From assembly GCA_014773175.1 (NCBI GenBank), contig VXCM01002929.1, forward strand, positions 124,001 through 188,000: 64,000 nt of DNA. The letters are read 5' to 3'. Below the pieces are notes generated by a model. The model was not told the origin of the DNA and did no database searches. It saw nothing but the letters and a program-made list of their open reading frames with translations. This stretch comes from Lucifuga dentata. Taxonomy: Eukaryota > Chordata > Actinopteri > Ophidiiformes > Bythitidae. The position numbers were made by a program, and so were the translations under genes. Below, one piece after another: positions 1 through 56,120 of the stretch; the first letter of the stretch is position 1, and the number at the start of each line of letters is the position of its first letter.

Positions 1-1009
1 TTGGAGCCATAGCTCATTGACTGAGCTCTAATTTTAAATATATCTTGTTGCCAGGAAACGTCAGAATACATTTTTAACCATGTGGCTCACTTTGTAACCT
101 GGTGCTGGCAATATTGTTCAAGTAGAATGCAAAAAAATGTCGGCTTAGGCAGTCTGTAAATGTATTTAGTGGATCTCATTGTAGTGGACTACTTGTGCCA
201 CACCTACCAGAGTGGTACTTCTGGAGGCTTCCTCAGCAGACCTTGAAATCTCCCCTCTGAGAGTCAGAGGCATAAAAACACATTTTAGACCACTAAAATT
301 CTTCCTAAAATCTCAAAAATTATATTTGTAATATGAATTCCATATTTTTGTAACGTGCATTCAGCTTTAATTTCCTTCCCACTTGGTTCACTGGTCAACA
401 ATTTGTATAAAACTGTATTTTAATTGTTTTGTTTCTACTGTGTGTATAAATCCTTGCACAGCTGTCACTAAAATTACTGAACTACGAAGATTCCTAACCC
501 AATTGTGAATGTGGTGGTAGTAAGTCAGTATGTTTGAGCCACAGATGCATATGATTGGGAGGGTTCAACTTTGACCATTTGTTTTTAAATTTAACCTAAA
601 ATGTTAAAATTTAGGTGACGCCTTATTTTGAGGTGCTCCATCCTCATTTGGAAGACAGCAACTTTTTATTTTGCATTTCATATGTAGGCTCAACCATCTT
701 CCCCATGTGATCAATTTTACACTGTACCTGCAAGATATTGCCTCTATCAATTATCTGTAAAATATCTTTACCAGACAATAATTTCAAAATCTGTAAGTTA
801 TTTTAATATTAGCAGTGGTTTGTCACATGAAGTTGACAGCTGTATTAAAAAAAAAAAAAATACAATGAATAACTATGTTCCTCTTGATTGGTCTATACAC
901 CTTTATATTGCTACATAATATAAAGGTATATTTATTTAGCAATATACCAAACAAATATTGGTTTGTATACGTTTGGCAAATACTTCATTTTGCTTTATTT
1001 TTTCCTTAG
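1..1009. other. Upstream flank or intron before coding exon 1, no gene seen
   Basis: This is AT-rich sequence ending in the pyrimidine tract and AG that precede exon 1. It is probably the end of an intron that follows a non-coding first exon outside the window. I see no promoter or second gene in it. Confidence 0.4.
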
Positions 1010-1029
1010 GTCTTTGTCAGGATAGGATC

Positions 1030-43638
<42,609 letters not shown>

Positions 43639-44985
43639 TTGTACGACTTGAGACATTTTCTCTTCCTTCATCAAACATTTTGAACTAGTTGTTTGCAAGA
43701 ATGACTTTTCACACTGAAAATGCAATTTACCCAAAGGGTAGTGGCAGTTAAAGAGGAATTGTTTCCACAGTGTTTGCCTGTTATGATGAGTACTCTAGTG
43801 CCTTTTGGTCATTTTGTTATCTCAACTGTAAATGTTGACAATATAACATTTTATCAACTAGCTCACTCAAAATTCAACTTTTTTTTTTTTTTTAACTGTT
43901 TCTAACAACTTAAAGAAGCATACCAGTGATTTTGCATGTTTGAGTCCAACAAATACAACACGTTACATTACTGCCAATCATTTTCCAAAACAAGAATTGT
44001 TTTTCCTACCATCCAGACTGCCATTGGTTTCAGTTTATTCCAGGCTGTAAAAATCAACTTGAACTTGTACAGACTTGAAATATGCTTGATAGGTAATACA
44101 TCATTGCGAACCACACGCTTTTATTAGTTTTTTGTCAAAGTTACTTAATTTAACTGATGTAACACAGAGCTACAGGGAAGAAAATGTATTTCTTCACCAG
44201 GGAATACAGTCCTAGGAGAAGGCTGCTTTTACCGAGAAATTAAAACAATCATGTCTTCTACAGTTGTGTATAGCTGTTAGCAGGAGAAACATAACATTTT
44301 AAGGTGGGTGTTTTTGAAAGATTAGGGTATCATCAAAATAACATGAAGAATAGAATACAATTTTATGTTTTGGAAAATAGTAGGCAGTAATGTATTGTGT
44401 ATGCGGATAGTATTTATTGGGCTCAAACATAAAAAACCACCTGTATGGTCTTTCAAGGTAATATTGTTAGAATTCAAATTTAAACCACAGTTGAAGTTAA
44501 ATTGATTACAATGAAAGTTAAAAACAAAAATATAAATAATGTTTTCCTAAAGAAGAATTTCTTACTGGATTAAGAGGGCAGTACTTACAATTCCCAATCT
44601 TGCTGCCCACTAATAACATAATGATAATCTCTTACCATAATTCTTAAAACTATATGAGAGCTGGTTTATGTTTGAGCGTGGTGATTGTTTTTTAAGTGTA
44701 ACTTTTCACTTTACTGAACACAGAAAATTAATGGTAATCTCAAACTTCAGTCCATGACATCTCTGTGTACATTTTTATGATGCAAATACCTGTTGATTTG
44801 ATATAGCACTAAATCTGTTTAAGGGATCACATGTTAGTGTGTACTCACGGTGCTTAAATCTTTACCCAAAGTTTTCAACAAAACCCTTCTACAGTGAGAA
44901 CATTTTAAAACCTTTTTTTTCTGTGCACTATTCCAATAAATGCATTTATGTTGGTTTGTTAATAAAATTATATATCTTTTTGTGT
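43639..44985 (+). other. mettl15: METTL15 3' UTR with candidate polyadenylation site
   Basis: After the stop codon, AATAAA occurs at 44935-44940 and 44961-44966, and a (GT)n tract follows at about 44981-45003. That order matches a poly(A) signal followed by a GU-rich downstream element, so cleavage near 44975-44990 is likely. The UTR contains a whole family A inverted-repeat element (about 43912-44458), so the mature transcript could fold into a hairpin. The exact end is inferred. Another AATAAA at 45700 could give a longer form. Confidence 0.5.
43912..44458 (+). mobile_element. Family A inverted-repeat element, copy 4, inside the METTL15 3' UTR
   Basis: The left arm (GCATACCAGTGATTTTGCAT then GTTTGAGTCCAACAAATAC) is matched in inverse by the right arm (GTATTTATTGGGCTCAAACA near 44410-44430, then TGTATGGTCTTTCAA). 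The core GAATACAGTCCTAGGAGAA is collinear with copy 3. It lies between the METTL15 stop codon and the predicted poly(A) signal. Confidence 0.7.
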
Positions 44986-46789
44986 GTGTGTGTGTGTGTG
45001 TGTATTATCCACCAAAGATTGCTACTGCTAAACAGCCTTTAAAGTTAGGTGTTATTGCTGCTAAATAGTTCATCATATGAACTTTTTCTAATTGACGTCT
45101 GTCTTTTCACTGAACCTCCCTTCATTGAACACCTCCATTGTAACCTCTGATGTACCATATGACTCAGTAATACCACTAAATACTGAGTGATGCATGTGTT
45201 AGAAGTGGTGGCGAATGAGCTGGGCGATTATGTTCTTGAGCATTCTCTCACCTTCGACTGTAAGCAGATGAAGTGTTTTGATCTTTACTATTTGACTTTG
45301 ACTAATTCTAATTGCTCCATCAAGATTATCAACACCTTTGTCTTTCCTTCTGCCTCAATTTAGTGGGCTCTAAATATACCCGACCGTTACCTTGGAAACT
45401 AAATGGCGCCAGTAACATTTAATTCTGTCTAAAATTGCATACTGTGTTAAGCTAATATGAAATGATGCCATACCTTGAGTTTGCATGTCCCACCCTTTGA
45501 CATCAGTTGTGGCTGTTATTGTCTTTATAGACAGAGAGTTGTGATATTTGGCAATTGTACCGCCATAAGAACTTTAATAACCTAAACTATTTATAAGAAG
45601 ATGAGAATGGGTAGAAAACTGTTATATTATACTCACCACTTCAATCTGATGCATGATGGTGTTCAGTGTATAACCACCACCACACATCAGATATTTTTTG
45701 AATAAAGAAACAGGAGAGACATGTACACTGGTTTTAAGTGAACATATTTTATTTCTTAATGTGTAGTGATATCCATCCTTAGCATGCAAGTGTTATGTGT
45801 GCTGCCACCATGTTTCATTTTATGTAGGATGTTATATCATGACTGTGTGTATGTGTGTGTGCGCCTTAGCATTCACACATCCTCATGAGCACCAACTCAT
45901 GAACTATGTGACAAAACTTCATACTCTTACCACAGATACTGCCAGCACATAATCTTTTCTCATTGAGTGAGTGGAAGATAGTGCTGCCCAAAATCGCAGA
46001 ATTCCTAGAAATATTTTCTAATTAAAGAAATATATAAGTCAAAACGTACCAGCATTTTACTAGCCATCTAGTTGTTTAGCAGGTAAATCTTCTCATACTT
46101 GTCTGTAAGCTGAAAAATTACATTCATGGTAACAGCGATACTCAAATACTGGGCCTTTAAACTGCATATCAAGCACAGCCAATGTCTGTACGGCTACTCC
46201 CCACGTTTCTCTGTATACATACATGCAGCAAATAACACAAGTTCTTTTCCAGGTGCTTTGTTCTTCATATTTTTTCATATACACAACTTAAGTTTGGTGC
46301 TTGTTACAGAGAGATCATCATAAGACAGAAATATCAGTGATTATAAGCTATTGCTATTTAAGACTGCAACTCTGCAAGCCACCATGGCAACAGTAACCTT
46401 AGATAACAATCAACAGATTATGTCTGTGACTTGGTTCAATCTGTAAATTGACTACATTTGTTTTGGTGGCCCACCCAAGTAGACTAAAGTATCTCCTCAC
46501 CCAAAAGTGTCTTTTTTTTTTTTCTATTTTGTATTTATGACTTACCTTAAACAGTCTTCTGAATGGTGTATGTCATGCATTCTCATTGGAAAACATTAAT
46601 TTCATAATCAGAAACTAGAGCACATACCTCCAAACAAGTCTAGACAAAACTGATCATGTTCAAGTGATATACTGGCCTGAAGAGATCCAGACCAAATTAC
46701 GCCTATTGACAGTCTAGTATAAATATGCCTGATCTTTTTCATTGAGATTGTTTGAAGAAATTCACAAAAAAATNAAAAAAAAAAAAAAA

Positions 46790-46975
46790 AACATATGTAG
46801 TTAAGAAATCAGTTAGAAAATTCCTGCATCAGGATCCACAACAAAATTTAATGGGTTCTTCCGTGGCCCATGCCCCACCCTTCCACCAAGCATCGTCAAA
46901 ATTGGTCCATTACACATTTTGAGTAATCCACAGACAAGAAGGCATAACTTCCTTGTTGGAGGTAATTAGTTTGTA
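46790..46975 (-). repeat. Dispersed repeat family D, copy 2
   Basis: It ends GGCATAACTTCCTTGTTGGA then GGTAA, preceded by CCCACCCTTCCACCAAGCAT and ATTTTGAGTAATCC. This is the known-looking consensus end of this repeat and is inverse to copy 1. Confidence 0.5.
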
Positions 46976-48044
46976 AATACAATGAGCTGTTACATTTCAG
47001 AGCTTTGACCACCTCACATAAATTCAGCACAAGCACATAATTCATATCTGATGTTGTTGAATCATGTCTCTAAAGTTGCAGATAATATGTACTGAGCACT
47101 CTATAACCTGTTATATAGGGTATATAGTGCTCACTATACAACCTGTGTTTATATATCATCTGCTAACAAACCAGTAGAGAGTATGAGTGGCTTAACTAAG
47201 GTGCAAATTTACAAAACCCACTCTTTAATCCACCGTTCCACTGATTCATTTAAACTCAACACTCATAGGTGCCTTTGATTCTTTTAACAGACATAATTAC
47301 AGCAAATTAACTGAGGATAGATGAACACACTGTAGGTGCAGTTTGATACACTCATTGATAAATACTGTACCTGTCTCAGCTGACAAGAGCATGAGGAGAG
47401 ACAGCAGATGAATGAAGTGACAGCTTGAAACTACAATGTGTGACATGCAGCTTAAATTAGCTTGTAGTTCTGTACATTCTGCTCTGCAGTGTTTATTATG
47501 CTGCCTATAGAATAACAGTCCAAGTTTACTAGATTAATGGTTTGAGTATGTAGTATCTTTGATGCTTTTGTAAGTGCTCTAAACTAAATGGCTAAAATAT
47601 GTCTGGATCAAGTTTTCTAATTGTGATTTTTTTTTTTTTTTTTTTNTTTTTTTTTTTTTTTTTTGACTTGATAACTGTTTTGTGGATTTTTGTTAAACAT
47701 TAAAACATTCTTCTTTAGAGGAGGTGATGCACAGAAGATGCTTATTTTCTGAAGAGAAGTGTGATTTTACCCAGTCAGAGGACAGAAATTATGAGTTCTG
47801 AGTGCAAGTCAAACAGCCTAATACCAGCCGTTTTCACCTTTGTCCACTGTTTAAAACTTTAGTATTAGAAAAAGAAAAAAAAAAAAAGAAAGAAAGAAAG
47901 AAAAGAAAATCATATACTGGGTTTGGTTAAATAAGCCATTATCAAATAAAATAGACAAAAACAAAGAGGAAAACTCAAAAAGTATAAATACTGTCATCCA
48001 TCAATGAATGAGCTCCATACAGAAAACTGAGTCTACTTGTTAGT

Positions 48045-48415
48045 AGGACATCTTGAAAAGTTGTGAATGGATTTGGATTAAATTAGGGTACAGATAGATA
48101 ATGTCAAGAGGAAGAAGTGTTTAAATTTTGGAGGTGATCCAAATCATATTCTGGATCCAGAAATTTTTAGCCTATGAAACCCTTGGCAGATATATGCGCT
48201 CTTGGCATGCCTTCTTGTTTATAATAAAATAGCAAATATGAAAAAAATACTTCATCATCTGGATCAACACAAAAATGAATCACTTATCACTTGGCCCATG
48301 GCCTCAATGCCCTGCAAATTTAATTGAAATCTGGTTCAGATTTTTTCAAGATATCCTGGTAACTAACATCCAAACAGACAAAGGCAAGTAGATAAAATCG
48401 TGGGTAAAAAGCGTC
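48045..48415. repeat. Dispersed repeat family D, copy 3 (two segments)
   Basis: The first part (GGAGGTGATCCAAATCATAT then TCTGGATCCAG, and ATATATGCGCTCTTGGCATG) and the second part (TTGGCCCATGGCCTCAATGC, CAAATTTAATTGAAATCTGG) match blocks of the same old repeat. The copy is diverged and approximate at both ends. Confidence 0.4.
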
Positions 48416-48589
48416 ACATTGTAAAGCAATGAAACAAAGACCAAAAATCTCTTCTTAGTTATTCTTATTAGCAGCAGATGAATATAGCCCCATTTCTGGA
48501 TTACCACAGATTATTCAACACTCACTGCAAGTTTTTTATTTTGTAATTTTTTCCATTATTTCTGGAGAGAGAAGTGAGACAGGCATTTT

Positions 48590-48635
<46 letters not shown>

Positions 48636-48980
48636 CCTGTGGTGGCTCAGACACACTGAAGAATATATGAGCTGCTTGGCTTCCACAGTGCTGGAGCTCA
48701 GACTGAGGCAGCCACAAACACACTTTCTATCATCCCTGTCTCCTCTTATATTCCCTCCCTCCCTCTCCTCTCACTCCCCGCCCAGCTCTGCTGCTCCGCC
48801 TGCTATAAAAAGAATCCTCAGTGAAGAAGACTGAGGTCAAAGCTATTTGAATAATTTTTGTGAATGACGCAGGACCTGCAGGTCTCATGAGACGAAGATC
48901 CAACTGTGAAAGAGAACAGCCATGTTGGATAACAGCACAAGTGCACAGCCAGGGGCTGCTACCACATTTTGCTGACTTTT
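48590..48980 (+). promoter_or_regulatory. Candidate TATA-box promoter patch
   Basis: A (GA)n tract (48593-48634) and a CT-rich block precede TATAAAA at 48804-48810, with a possible start near 48835. An ATG at 48922 opens a frame of only 17 codons (MLDNSTSAQPG...). No downstream gene is recognised, so promoter function is speculative. Confidence 0.2.
48593..48634. repeat. (GA)n microsatellite
   Basis: An uninterrupted GA run, 170 bp upstream of the TATA-like site. Confidence 0.97.
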
Positions 48981-51900
48981 AATTTAAAACCTTGTTTAAA
49001 AGAATAAAATATGACATTGAAAACATTAAGTGCAAATCTCTATCCTCTTAGGGGTTTACAAAAATTCATCACTTCCATAAATCTGCCAAACAATAAATAA
49101 ATAAGGCTAACCACATGCTGTAATATAATGTCTTGGTTATATATGAGCCATAATGCATTGTAATACAGAAATTTCAGAAAGTCTCAAAAGCTTGTTTTAA
49201 GATGATTCTGGCTTATTTTTTCTTAGTCAAGGGAAATAATCTTATCAAGCACCATATGCATGTGTTTATTTTACTTTTCAAGATAAGTATTGATTTACCT
49301 AGTCTATTTTTCATTTAAAGGTGAAATCAAATTGTATGCAAAGCAGATTGAGTGGTTCTAACTTCTCACATTAATGACCCAAACAACATTTTTTTTTTAC
49401 ACACAAATTACGTATTTCCTCATTCACCACCTACATCTCACAGTCAGTACATTTACATGCATATTAAACCTTTGATTATTCTCAGATTATAAATTGATTT
49501 TTTCAAATGTCATGCATACACATTAATTAGGCTGAAATTGGCATCAATTGATGTGAGTTTACTCCAAGCAACAGACCTAGATTATGCAATTGTAAATCAA
49601 TTTATTCTGGCATGTAAACATCATAATCAGAGTATGCCATCTCCTCATGCATCAGACCTTCTACATCCTCTGATTCATGTACTGTATATTTGACGAAACC
49701 TAATGATTCTGTCCATGTACAGTATACATCTTACTCACATTATTTTCTTAATCGGAGTACAGACCAGTAATTTGAGTACAGCGTGCATGTATACATGCTA
49801 CGTAAGAGTCACTAAAATGTATATCTGATGTGATGTGGCTCAGATCATGGCCAATACTTTGATTCAAAGTTGTTCCTTCTTTTTGTTAATTGCGGCCTTT
49901 ATGATGACAAAATTAACTTATATGAAGAAATAACTGTCTTTGAAAGGGAGAAACTACAAAAAAGACTTGAATCTCTGTCATGCAGATGTTCTCCGTGAAG
50001 CTCTACTGACCAGGGGAGGTGACAATGTCTGGCTTACTTTGTTTAGTCCTACATTTTGTTTCAGCTGTTGCACCAAAATATGGTGCATTTCATAGCCCTT
50101 ATATAAATACAAAACCAGAAAAATAACCAGTGTTTTTCCCTTTACAGTGCTGAAATAACAAAACAAGTAAAAGCTTGAGAGAATATTACACTGGGAAAAA
50201 GAAACAACCTTTAAATCGTGATGTAGGAGGTGAGATGGCAAAACCCAGAAACCAGGAGCTGTCTGTAATCAACACCAATGAGGCGATATATTGGATGGTG
50301 GCAGCAGAATAAAATCACCGCCCTGCAAGTAGGTGTATATGACTAAATCTAACCGCCCTCCCACTTACTGCCATTATGCCACCGTAGGGAAAATTGCCTG
50401 TCTAGGTACAAGCCTGCAATATTCCCAGCAGTCGTCCATTTGGCTGTTATAGAACCCCATTCTCTTGAATGACGGTGAAACTAAGGTCACAAACCACGCA
50501 GTCACCCTGGGGTTAAAATGATAGAGTTTGTGCAAGTGTAAATTACTCTATAATACAAGAAAGCCGCCTTCCTGCTTTTAATGGCTACTTTCCAATTCGG
50601 GTTCTATGGTTAGCAATGTGAGCCCTGTTGGCTTGTGAATTTGCTGAGACAATGTTAACATAGGACCTCATTAACACTGTTTATCAGCTTTGTTACCCAT
50701 TCAGACTAATTCTGTTTGATGATCTAATGACCTAATCACTGATGTTGTAAATATGTTCTGACATAGTACTTTTTTTTTTTTTTTTTTNTTTTTTTTTTTT
50801 TTTTTGCTGTATTCCCAGTTTAAGACATACCAGTTGGCCATATTGCAGACATTGATGTAAAATATCTGACTTCACAGCCCCATTTACACTTTACATTAAA
50901 TGCGATCTGTATCTAGATACCTTATCCCGATGAGGAAAAATGCATGTTAATGCAAGGTGTAAATATGCACGAAACACATCGCAGTCCGAATGCAATTTGA
51001 TCTGCCAGACCTCATATGGATGTAATGGATCTCAGTCACAACTAGCTAAGCATAAATGGAATTTGTAAGCAGGGACACATTTGTGAAATAAAATCCACAA
51101 GTTTAAAACATCACCTGCCTTTTCTTCCTACTCTTTTTAATAAAAATATTTTGAATTGGGAACTGTGGCATATCATAAATGGGTACCTGCAGCGACAGCC
51201 CACACAAACAAAATAATTAGTTATTTCTTAAAAATGGATGAAACTCATCTATGGGGCAAGGAGGAAACACAAGCTTTAATTGAGATCTGACCATAATGTA
51301 GTCAGAATCAAGATAACAAGGATGCAAGGTGTAAATGTACCAACATATCCAAAAAATGTAGATAAATTTTAATGCAATATGTAAAAGGGATATAAATATA
51401 AACCAATAATTCCCCTGCTCTTTTCTTGATCAAAGTCCCAATCCATATTTTTTTTTACCATGTAAATTTGAGCAACATTCATACACATAATTGAAGTGTT
51501 TGACTTAAAAATATAACTCTCCACTTTGTATTATTGCCAACTTAAAATAATATAAAATACTGTATATCTGTTTTACTGCTGGGTTTGCTAAAGAAAGTAA
51601 ACATTTAACAGCAATATTAATTACTTATCGTAGATTTAGTTGCTGTCTGCTGTCAGGAAATTAAAAGATTATCAATTTGATCATGAAAGCAGCTTCCAGT
51701 TCTACTCTATGTTTTGTTTTTTGGGGGGCAGTTGGATGACACAGACTGTATCTTTAACAATGGAACTCTTTCCAATATAAAGTCCTTGTTATTGGCCCTG
51801 AATCCCTATTATCTAAAATGTATATATTATTACTTTGATATTTTGGCACATAATGTTGCTGGGTAATGTTTTTATGCAGTTAATAGGCTAAAAGTTAGTC

Positions 51901-52922
51901 AATTATGTTTTTTTTTTTTTTTTTAATNTTTTTTTTTTTTTTTTTAAGAGATATTGCCATTATTACATCAAGCTACATTATTGCCTGCTTGTGCAATGTC
52001 TTATTTACTTGCATCAGCCATGAGTCTGTGGCTCAAATCAGGTACGTTCAAACTTCTGCTGCTCATCTTTTAACCAACACCAAACCTACTGAAGGTCTTT
52101 TATTCCTCTGGTGCTGACCTCTTCATTTTTTTTTTTTTTTTTTTTTTTTTTACCAGTAAAGATTAGAATCTTATCTTAGAATATTGATCTGTAGCATCAT
52201 CAGCACCTATTTTCTCCCCATTTTATTTATCTTTCTACCATGAGATACATATACTGAGCCATGTGGTGCCAGTCTGGTCAGTTCATCTTGACTGTACCAT
52301 AAGTAGAGGTCTGCATGGGACTGTTTTAACAATCTTGCACCCAACCACTTCTGCACATGCACCAATCCCAATCACTCCTGTCCCACATAAATTTACATCA
52401 CTGCCACCCGTAACACTGTTTTCTCTTGGAAATATAAATTCTTTCGAAGACATAAACTGAAAGCCAGCCTCATCAAATGGCTTTGAAGCTATGAAAAGCA
52501 AGTGGATAAAAAAAAACATTATGGATTGTGTCCCTGTTTCTCTGGTAGTTTGTTGTTTCCCATAGCAACAGACATAACCAGATGCTGGAACATCAGGCTT
52601 TGGAGCTGCAGTGTTGGTGTTATTGTTTATTAGAATGAAACCATCTATATGCAATATATAAAGCAATGTGTTGATCAAATTTGGATGCATATGATTTCCT
52701 GGCAGATATTGCATCTACATGTAGAGCCAAGCCTGATAACAATATTATCATATTTTCACGTATAAATTTTCTTCCTGCGCTAATCCAGCAATGATGATGC
52801 TGATCACCCACTTCAGCTGCATTGGAGAAAATATTATGCATCTGCAATATTTTTGTTGAGTCCCGAGTGACCTGTAGGATCCCAATCCTGTTGAAGTGCT
52901 CCAGTAGGAAAAACAGGTATGT

Positions 52923-52955
52923 GTGTATGTGTGTGTGTGAGAGAGAGCGAGAGAG

Positions 52956-53000
<45 letters not shown>
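52923..53000. repeat. Compound (GT)n(GA)n microsatellite
   Basis: A GT tract passes into GA with two GC interruptions. Confidence 0.95.
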
Positions 53001-53003
<3 letters not shown>

Positions 53004-54393
53004 GTTGCCACCCATAGTCTGCACATAAACAAAGATTATGGGTGACAGTAGTAATATGTACATTTGTGACTAGGCTGCTTCTGAAGCTGTTGGCTTGTAC
53101 AGCTCTGTGTACCATGTTGGCGAGTGTAAGTCTGGGTTTGGTTATGCGGTGTGCTTTGGTCTCTTCCTGAATGGGTGCTTGGCACTAGGATAGACCTGTA
53201 GATGTCGAAAAAAAAAAAAATGAGCTTGTGTCTTCATAAGTACAGTGAGGTGAGGAGGTTTTTGCCAAGGTCCCTCACCTTCTGCTCAGCATCAAGGATG
53301 GCTGGGAAAAGGCATGTCTTCCTTTTTCCTTAACACTGTGAGACAGTGATATTTTTTTGTCTGTCTTCAAAAGTAATGCACAAATCTAAATAAAAGAAAT
53401 CAGCCATATTTATCTAACGATAAGACTATCAGCTGGCAGTCTGATCCTTATCTGGATAAATTTATAAAACTACTGTGTTTTATTACAAAAATAAAGCAGT
53501 AAAGACTTAATCATTTGATTGTTTGAAGTTAGTTTAACAAATGGTGCATGCTAGTTCAGTTGAGATAAATCCTATGATAACATGTTTTAAGACTGCTGTT
53601 TAATTAGTCACTAATAGTTTTCAGCTGAATTTTTATAACACTCATAAGAAGCTAGCCTGATGAATAACAGCTGTGTGCTGACATTGGCTGCTTATTAAAC
53701 ACGTCTGCTGCTAGTTAAAGTAAAGCTATGTCAGCTAAGCTAACGTGTTGTGATGTTTTAAATTCCCCTGCTAGCATCAAGTTTATCTTATCCTAAATTA
53801 ATAAGTGCTTATCAGTAGGTAGAATGTTTGTATTTCTATGGTAAAACCACAAATACGTAACACATAGAGAGACAAACACCATGATACAGTTTCCCAGTAA
53901 GTTATTTAGATACAATTTATGCTCCTGAGGTGACCCACTCTTAGCATATCTGTAGGATATAAAGGTATATTTGTTGATTTGGAGTGTTTTAGAGCTTTAA
54001 ATTTATAACTACCTGACAGAAACTGCTTATTTCAGTGTTTAAGGAATCTTAAATTTGGGGGCTGGTGTACATGTTTGCTTTTTGCTGCATCCTGTTGTAC
54101 TCATTTTAGATTATAGACAGCAGAGCCATGTTACAACTAGTTGTACCATTATATTTTCTCCTCCATGACTGCTTCAGTGAATCCCTATGGTAACTTTTGC
54201 AGAACAGCAGCATAATTCTGGATAGTGTCACTGCTCTCTTTTTCTCTTTTTTCTTTTTCTTATCTGGATCAAAGAAGGAAATTAAGTCCTTAATTCACTG
54301 CATTAATTACACAGATTTTACACTGATTAAAAGAGTAACCAGCAGAAAATATGTGAACCCCTATATGCAGATGACTCTGCCCTTCATATCTCT

Positions 54394-54450
54394 CATTCAA
54401 CACATTTACAAAGTATTAATCATTCATTCAACACATTTACAAGGTATTAA
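54394..54450. repeat. 26-bp near-exact local duplication
   Basis: CATTCAACACATTTACAA then (A/G)GTATTAA occurs at 54394-54419 and 54425-54450 with one mismatch. Confidence 0.85.
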
Positions 54451-55539
54451 AGGAAGTGTCCCATCCAGAAATGAAATATTTGCACTCATTGACTGCACTA
54501 ATCTTTTGTCATGAAATCAAGAAAAAAGTAAAATATTTGTAAGTAATATATGATGTTTGCAAGATATGATGACTTTGAAGTATTTGCACAATCAAATAAG
54601 TGGTAAAAACTCTCACTTGAAAAGAAAAAAAATAGCTTTATTAATAGCATTAATCAAAGCTATGTATGTGCTGGGTTATACTGTAGGTGTAATGGAGCAC
54701 TGAAAGCATTGTGTTATTACATTATATAACATGCTGGCCTTGACAAATCACTATTTCATCTTTTACTCTGTGAGTCTGTGCATATTTCAGCATACGTATG
54801 ACTAATGTAGAAGTGATAGCAATAAACTTCATCTTGGATTTGAACTTAACAACAGCAGCAGGTCTTTTGCATTTTTGGACCGATAAACGCCATATCTGAA
54901 TCATAATGTCCTTCCATTTTCCTTGGCTGCAAAACTTTTTGCAACAATTTACCATTTGCTAAACCACATTTGCACGGAAAACAGTTCACCTCCTGCCTTC
55001 CCCAAGCAGATTTTCTGTTGTAAAGGATTAAATGCCTTTCTTGGCCCATCAGAAACCATGTCAATAAGTAGAAAGTTTGTATTTTATGTTTTTTTTTTTT
55101 GTTTGTTTTTTAAAGAAACACTTTCTACCTACTGCTCTCAAAAATCTGACTTTACCTTAGTAAAGCCAACAGGACTTTGTGTATATCCAAGAGGTGACCA
55201 CGGAGAGCAGACCAAGGCATACATCCCTTCTCCTCCTCCTCATGCACTGACTGCAGCAATTCCTTATGTAGAAATTCTTCTAATTCTTCACTTGCCCAGT
55301 GGCTTAAAAGCAAAGAGCAAACTGTAGCTGCTACCATTTGTGACGCACAAACTGTATTTTAGTGTATTTCTATTTGTGCATGTTTGTTTGTATTTGACAA
55401 ATACACACTGCTCAGAAGGTGAATATTCAGAGCAAAAACTACTCTGTTATTCACTCCCTTATGGATAGAAATACAACATTCATCTAAATAAGCATGCACG
55501 TTACATAGGAATTATTTGTGCCATTAAAATAGCAGATGT

Positions 55540-55557
55540 ATGTATGTATGTGTGTGT

Positions 55558-55592
<35 letters not shown>
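55540..55592. repeat. (GT)n microsatellite
   Basis: A GT run with TATG interruptions. Confidence 0.93.
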
Positions 55593-55594
<2 letters not shown>

Positions 55595-55892
55595 CACAGA
55601 TATATTACTTTCATATTCATTTTGTTGTATTATATTGCACATATTTACAATTAATTTATTAATAATTTATAAACTGTTATGACAATCTTATCAAATAAGT
55701 AAACATGAAAAAATATCACAACAAATCCTGTTAGTTTTGTTTTTTCACCTGCACCCTATATGCTTTTTCATATCTAACAGTGGAAGTAGCTTTGGTTGTG
55801 GGTTCAGTCTGATTCATTAAGATGATACACTGTGTGTATGTGTGTGCACACATGATTATATTATTCATGTGTATGCTAATGTATTTGTTTCT

Positions 55893-55893
55893 G

Positions 55894-55957
<64 letters not shown>
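55893..55957. repeat. (GATA)n microsatellite
   Basis: About 16 GATA units, uninterrupted. Confidence 0.98.
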
Positions 55958-56082
55958 TTTTGAAAGATGGATGCACATACACAAATGTACATTTTCACAG
56001 TCTCTCAGATGTGAGAAAGGCACAAGTGTGGCTGCTGCTTACAAAGAAGTTGAAGCAGAGAAATGCCACAGCGCACGCTGAG

Positions 56083-56120
56083 TGACGTCAACCAGGAGGC
56101 CCCGTGGGGATGAGGTGAGT
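56083..56120 (+). promoter_or_regulatory. CRE palindrome and nearby splice-donor-like site in a GC-rich patch
   Basis: A full CRE, TGACGTCA, lies at 56083-56090 within sequence richer in G+C than its surroundings. ATGAG|GTGAGT (GT at 56115) is a consensus donor. Together these would fit a first exon or a regulatory patch, but no protein-coding exon is recognised after it. Confidence 0.25.

Noticed and set aside
52283..52714. 143-codon minus-strand frame
   Set aside because: No motif recognised. It begins near a GAGGTCTGCATGGG stretch that may be a third, decayed family C end, so it is more likely repeat-derived.
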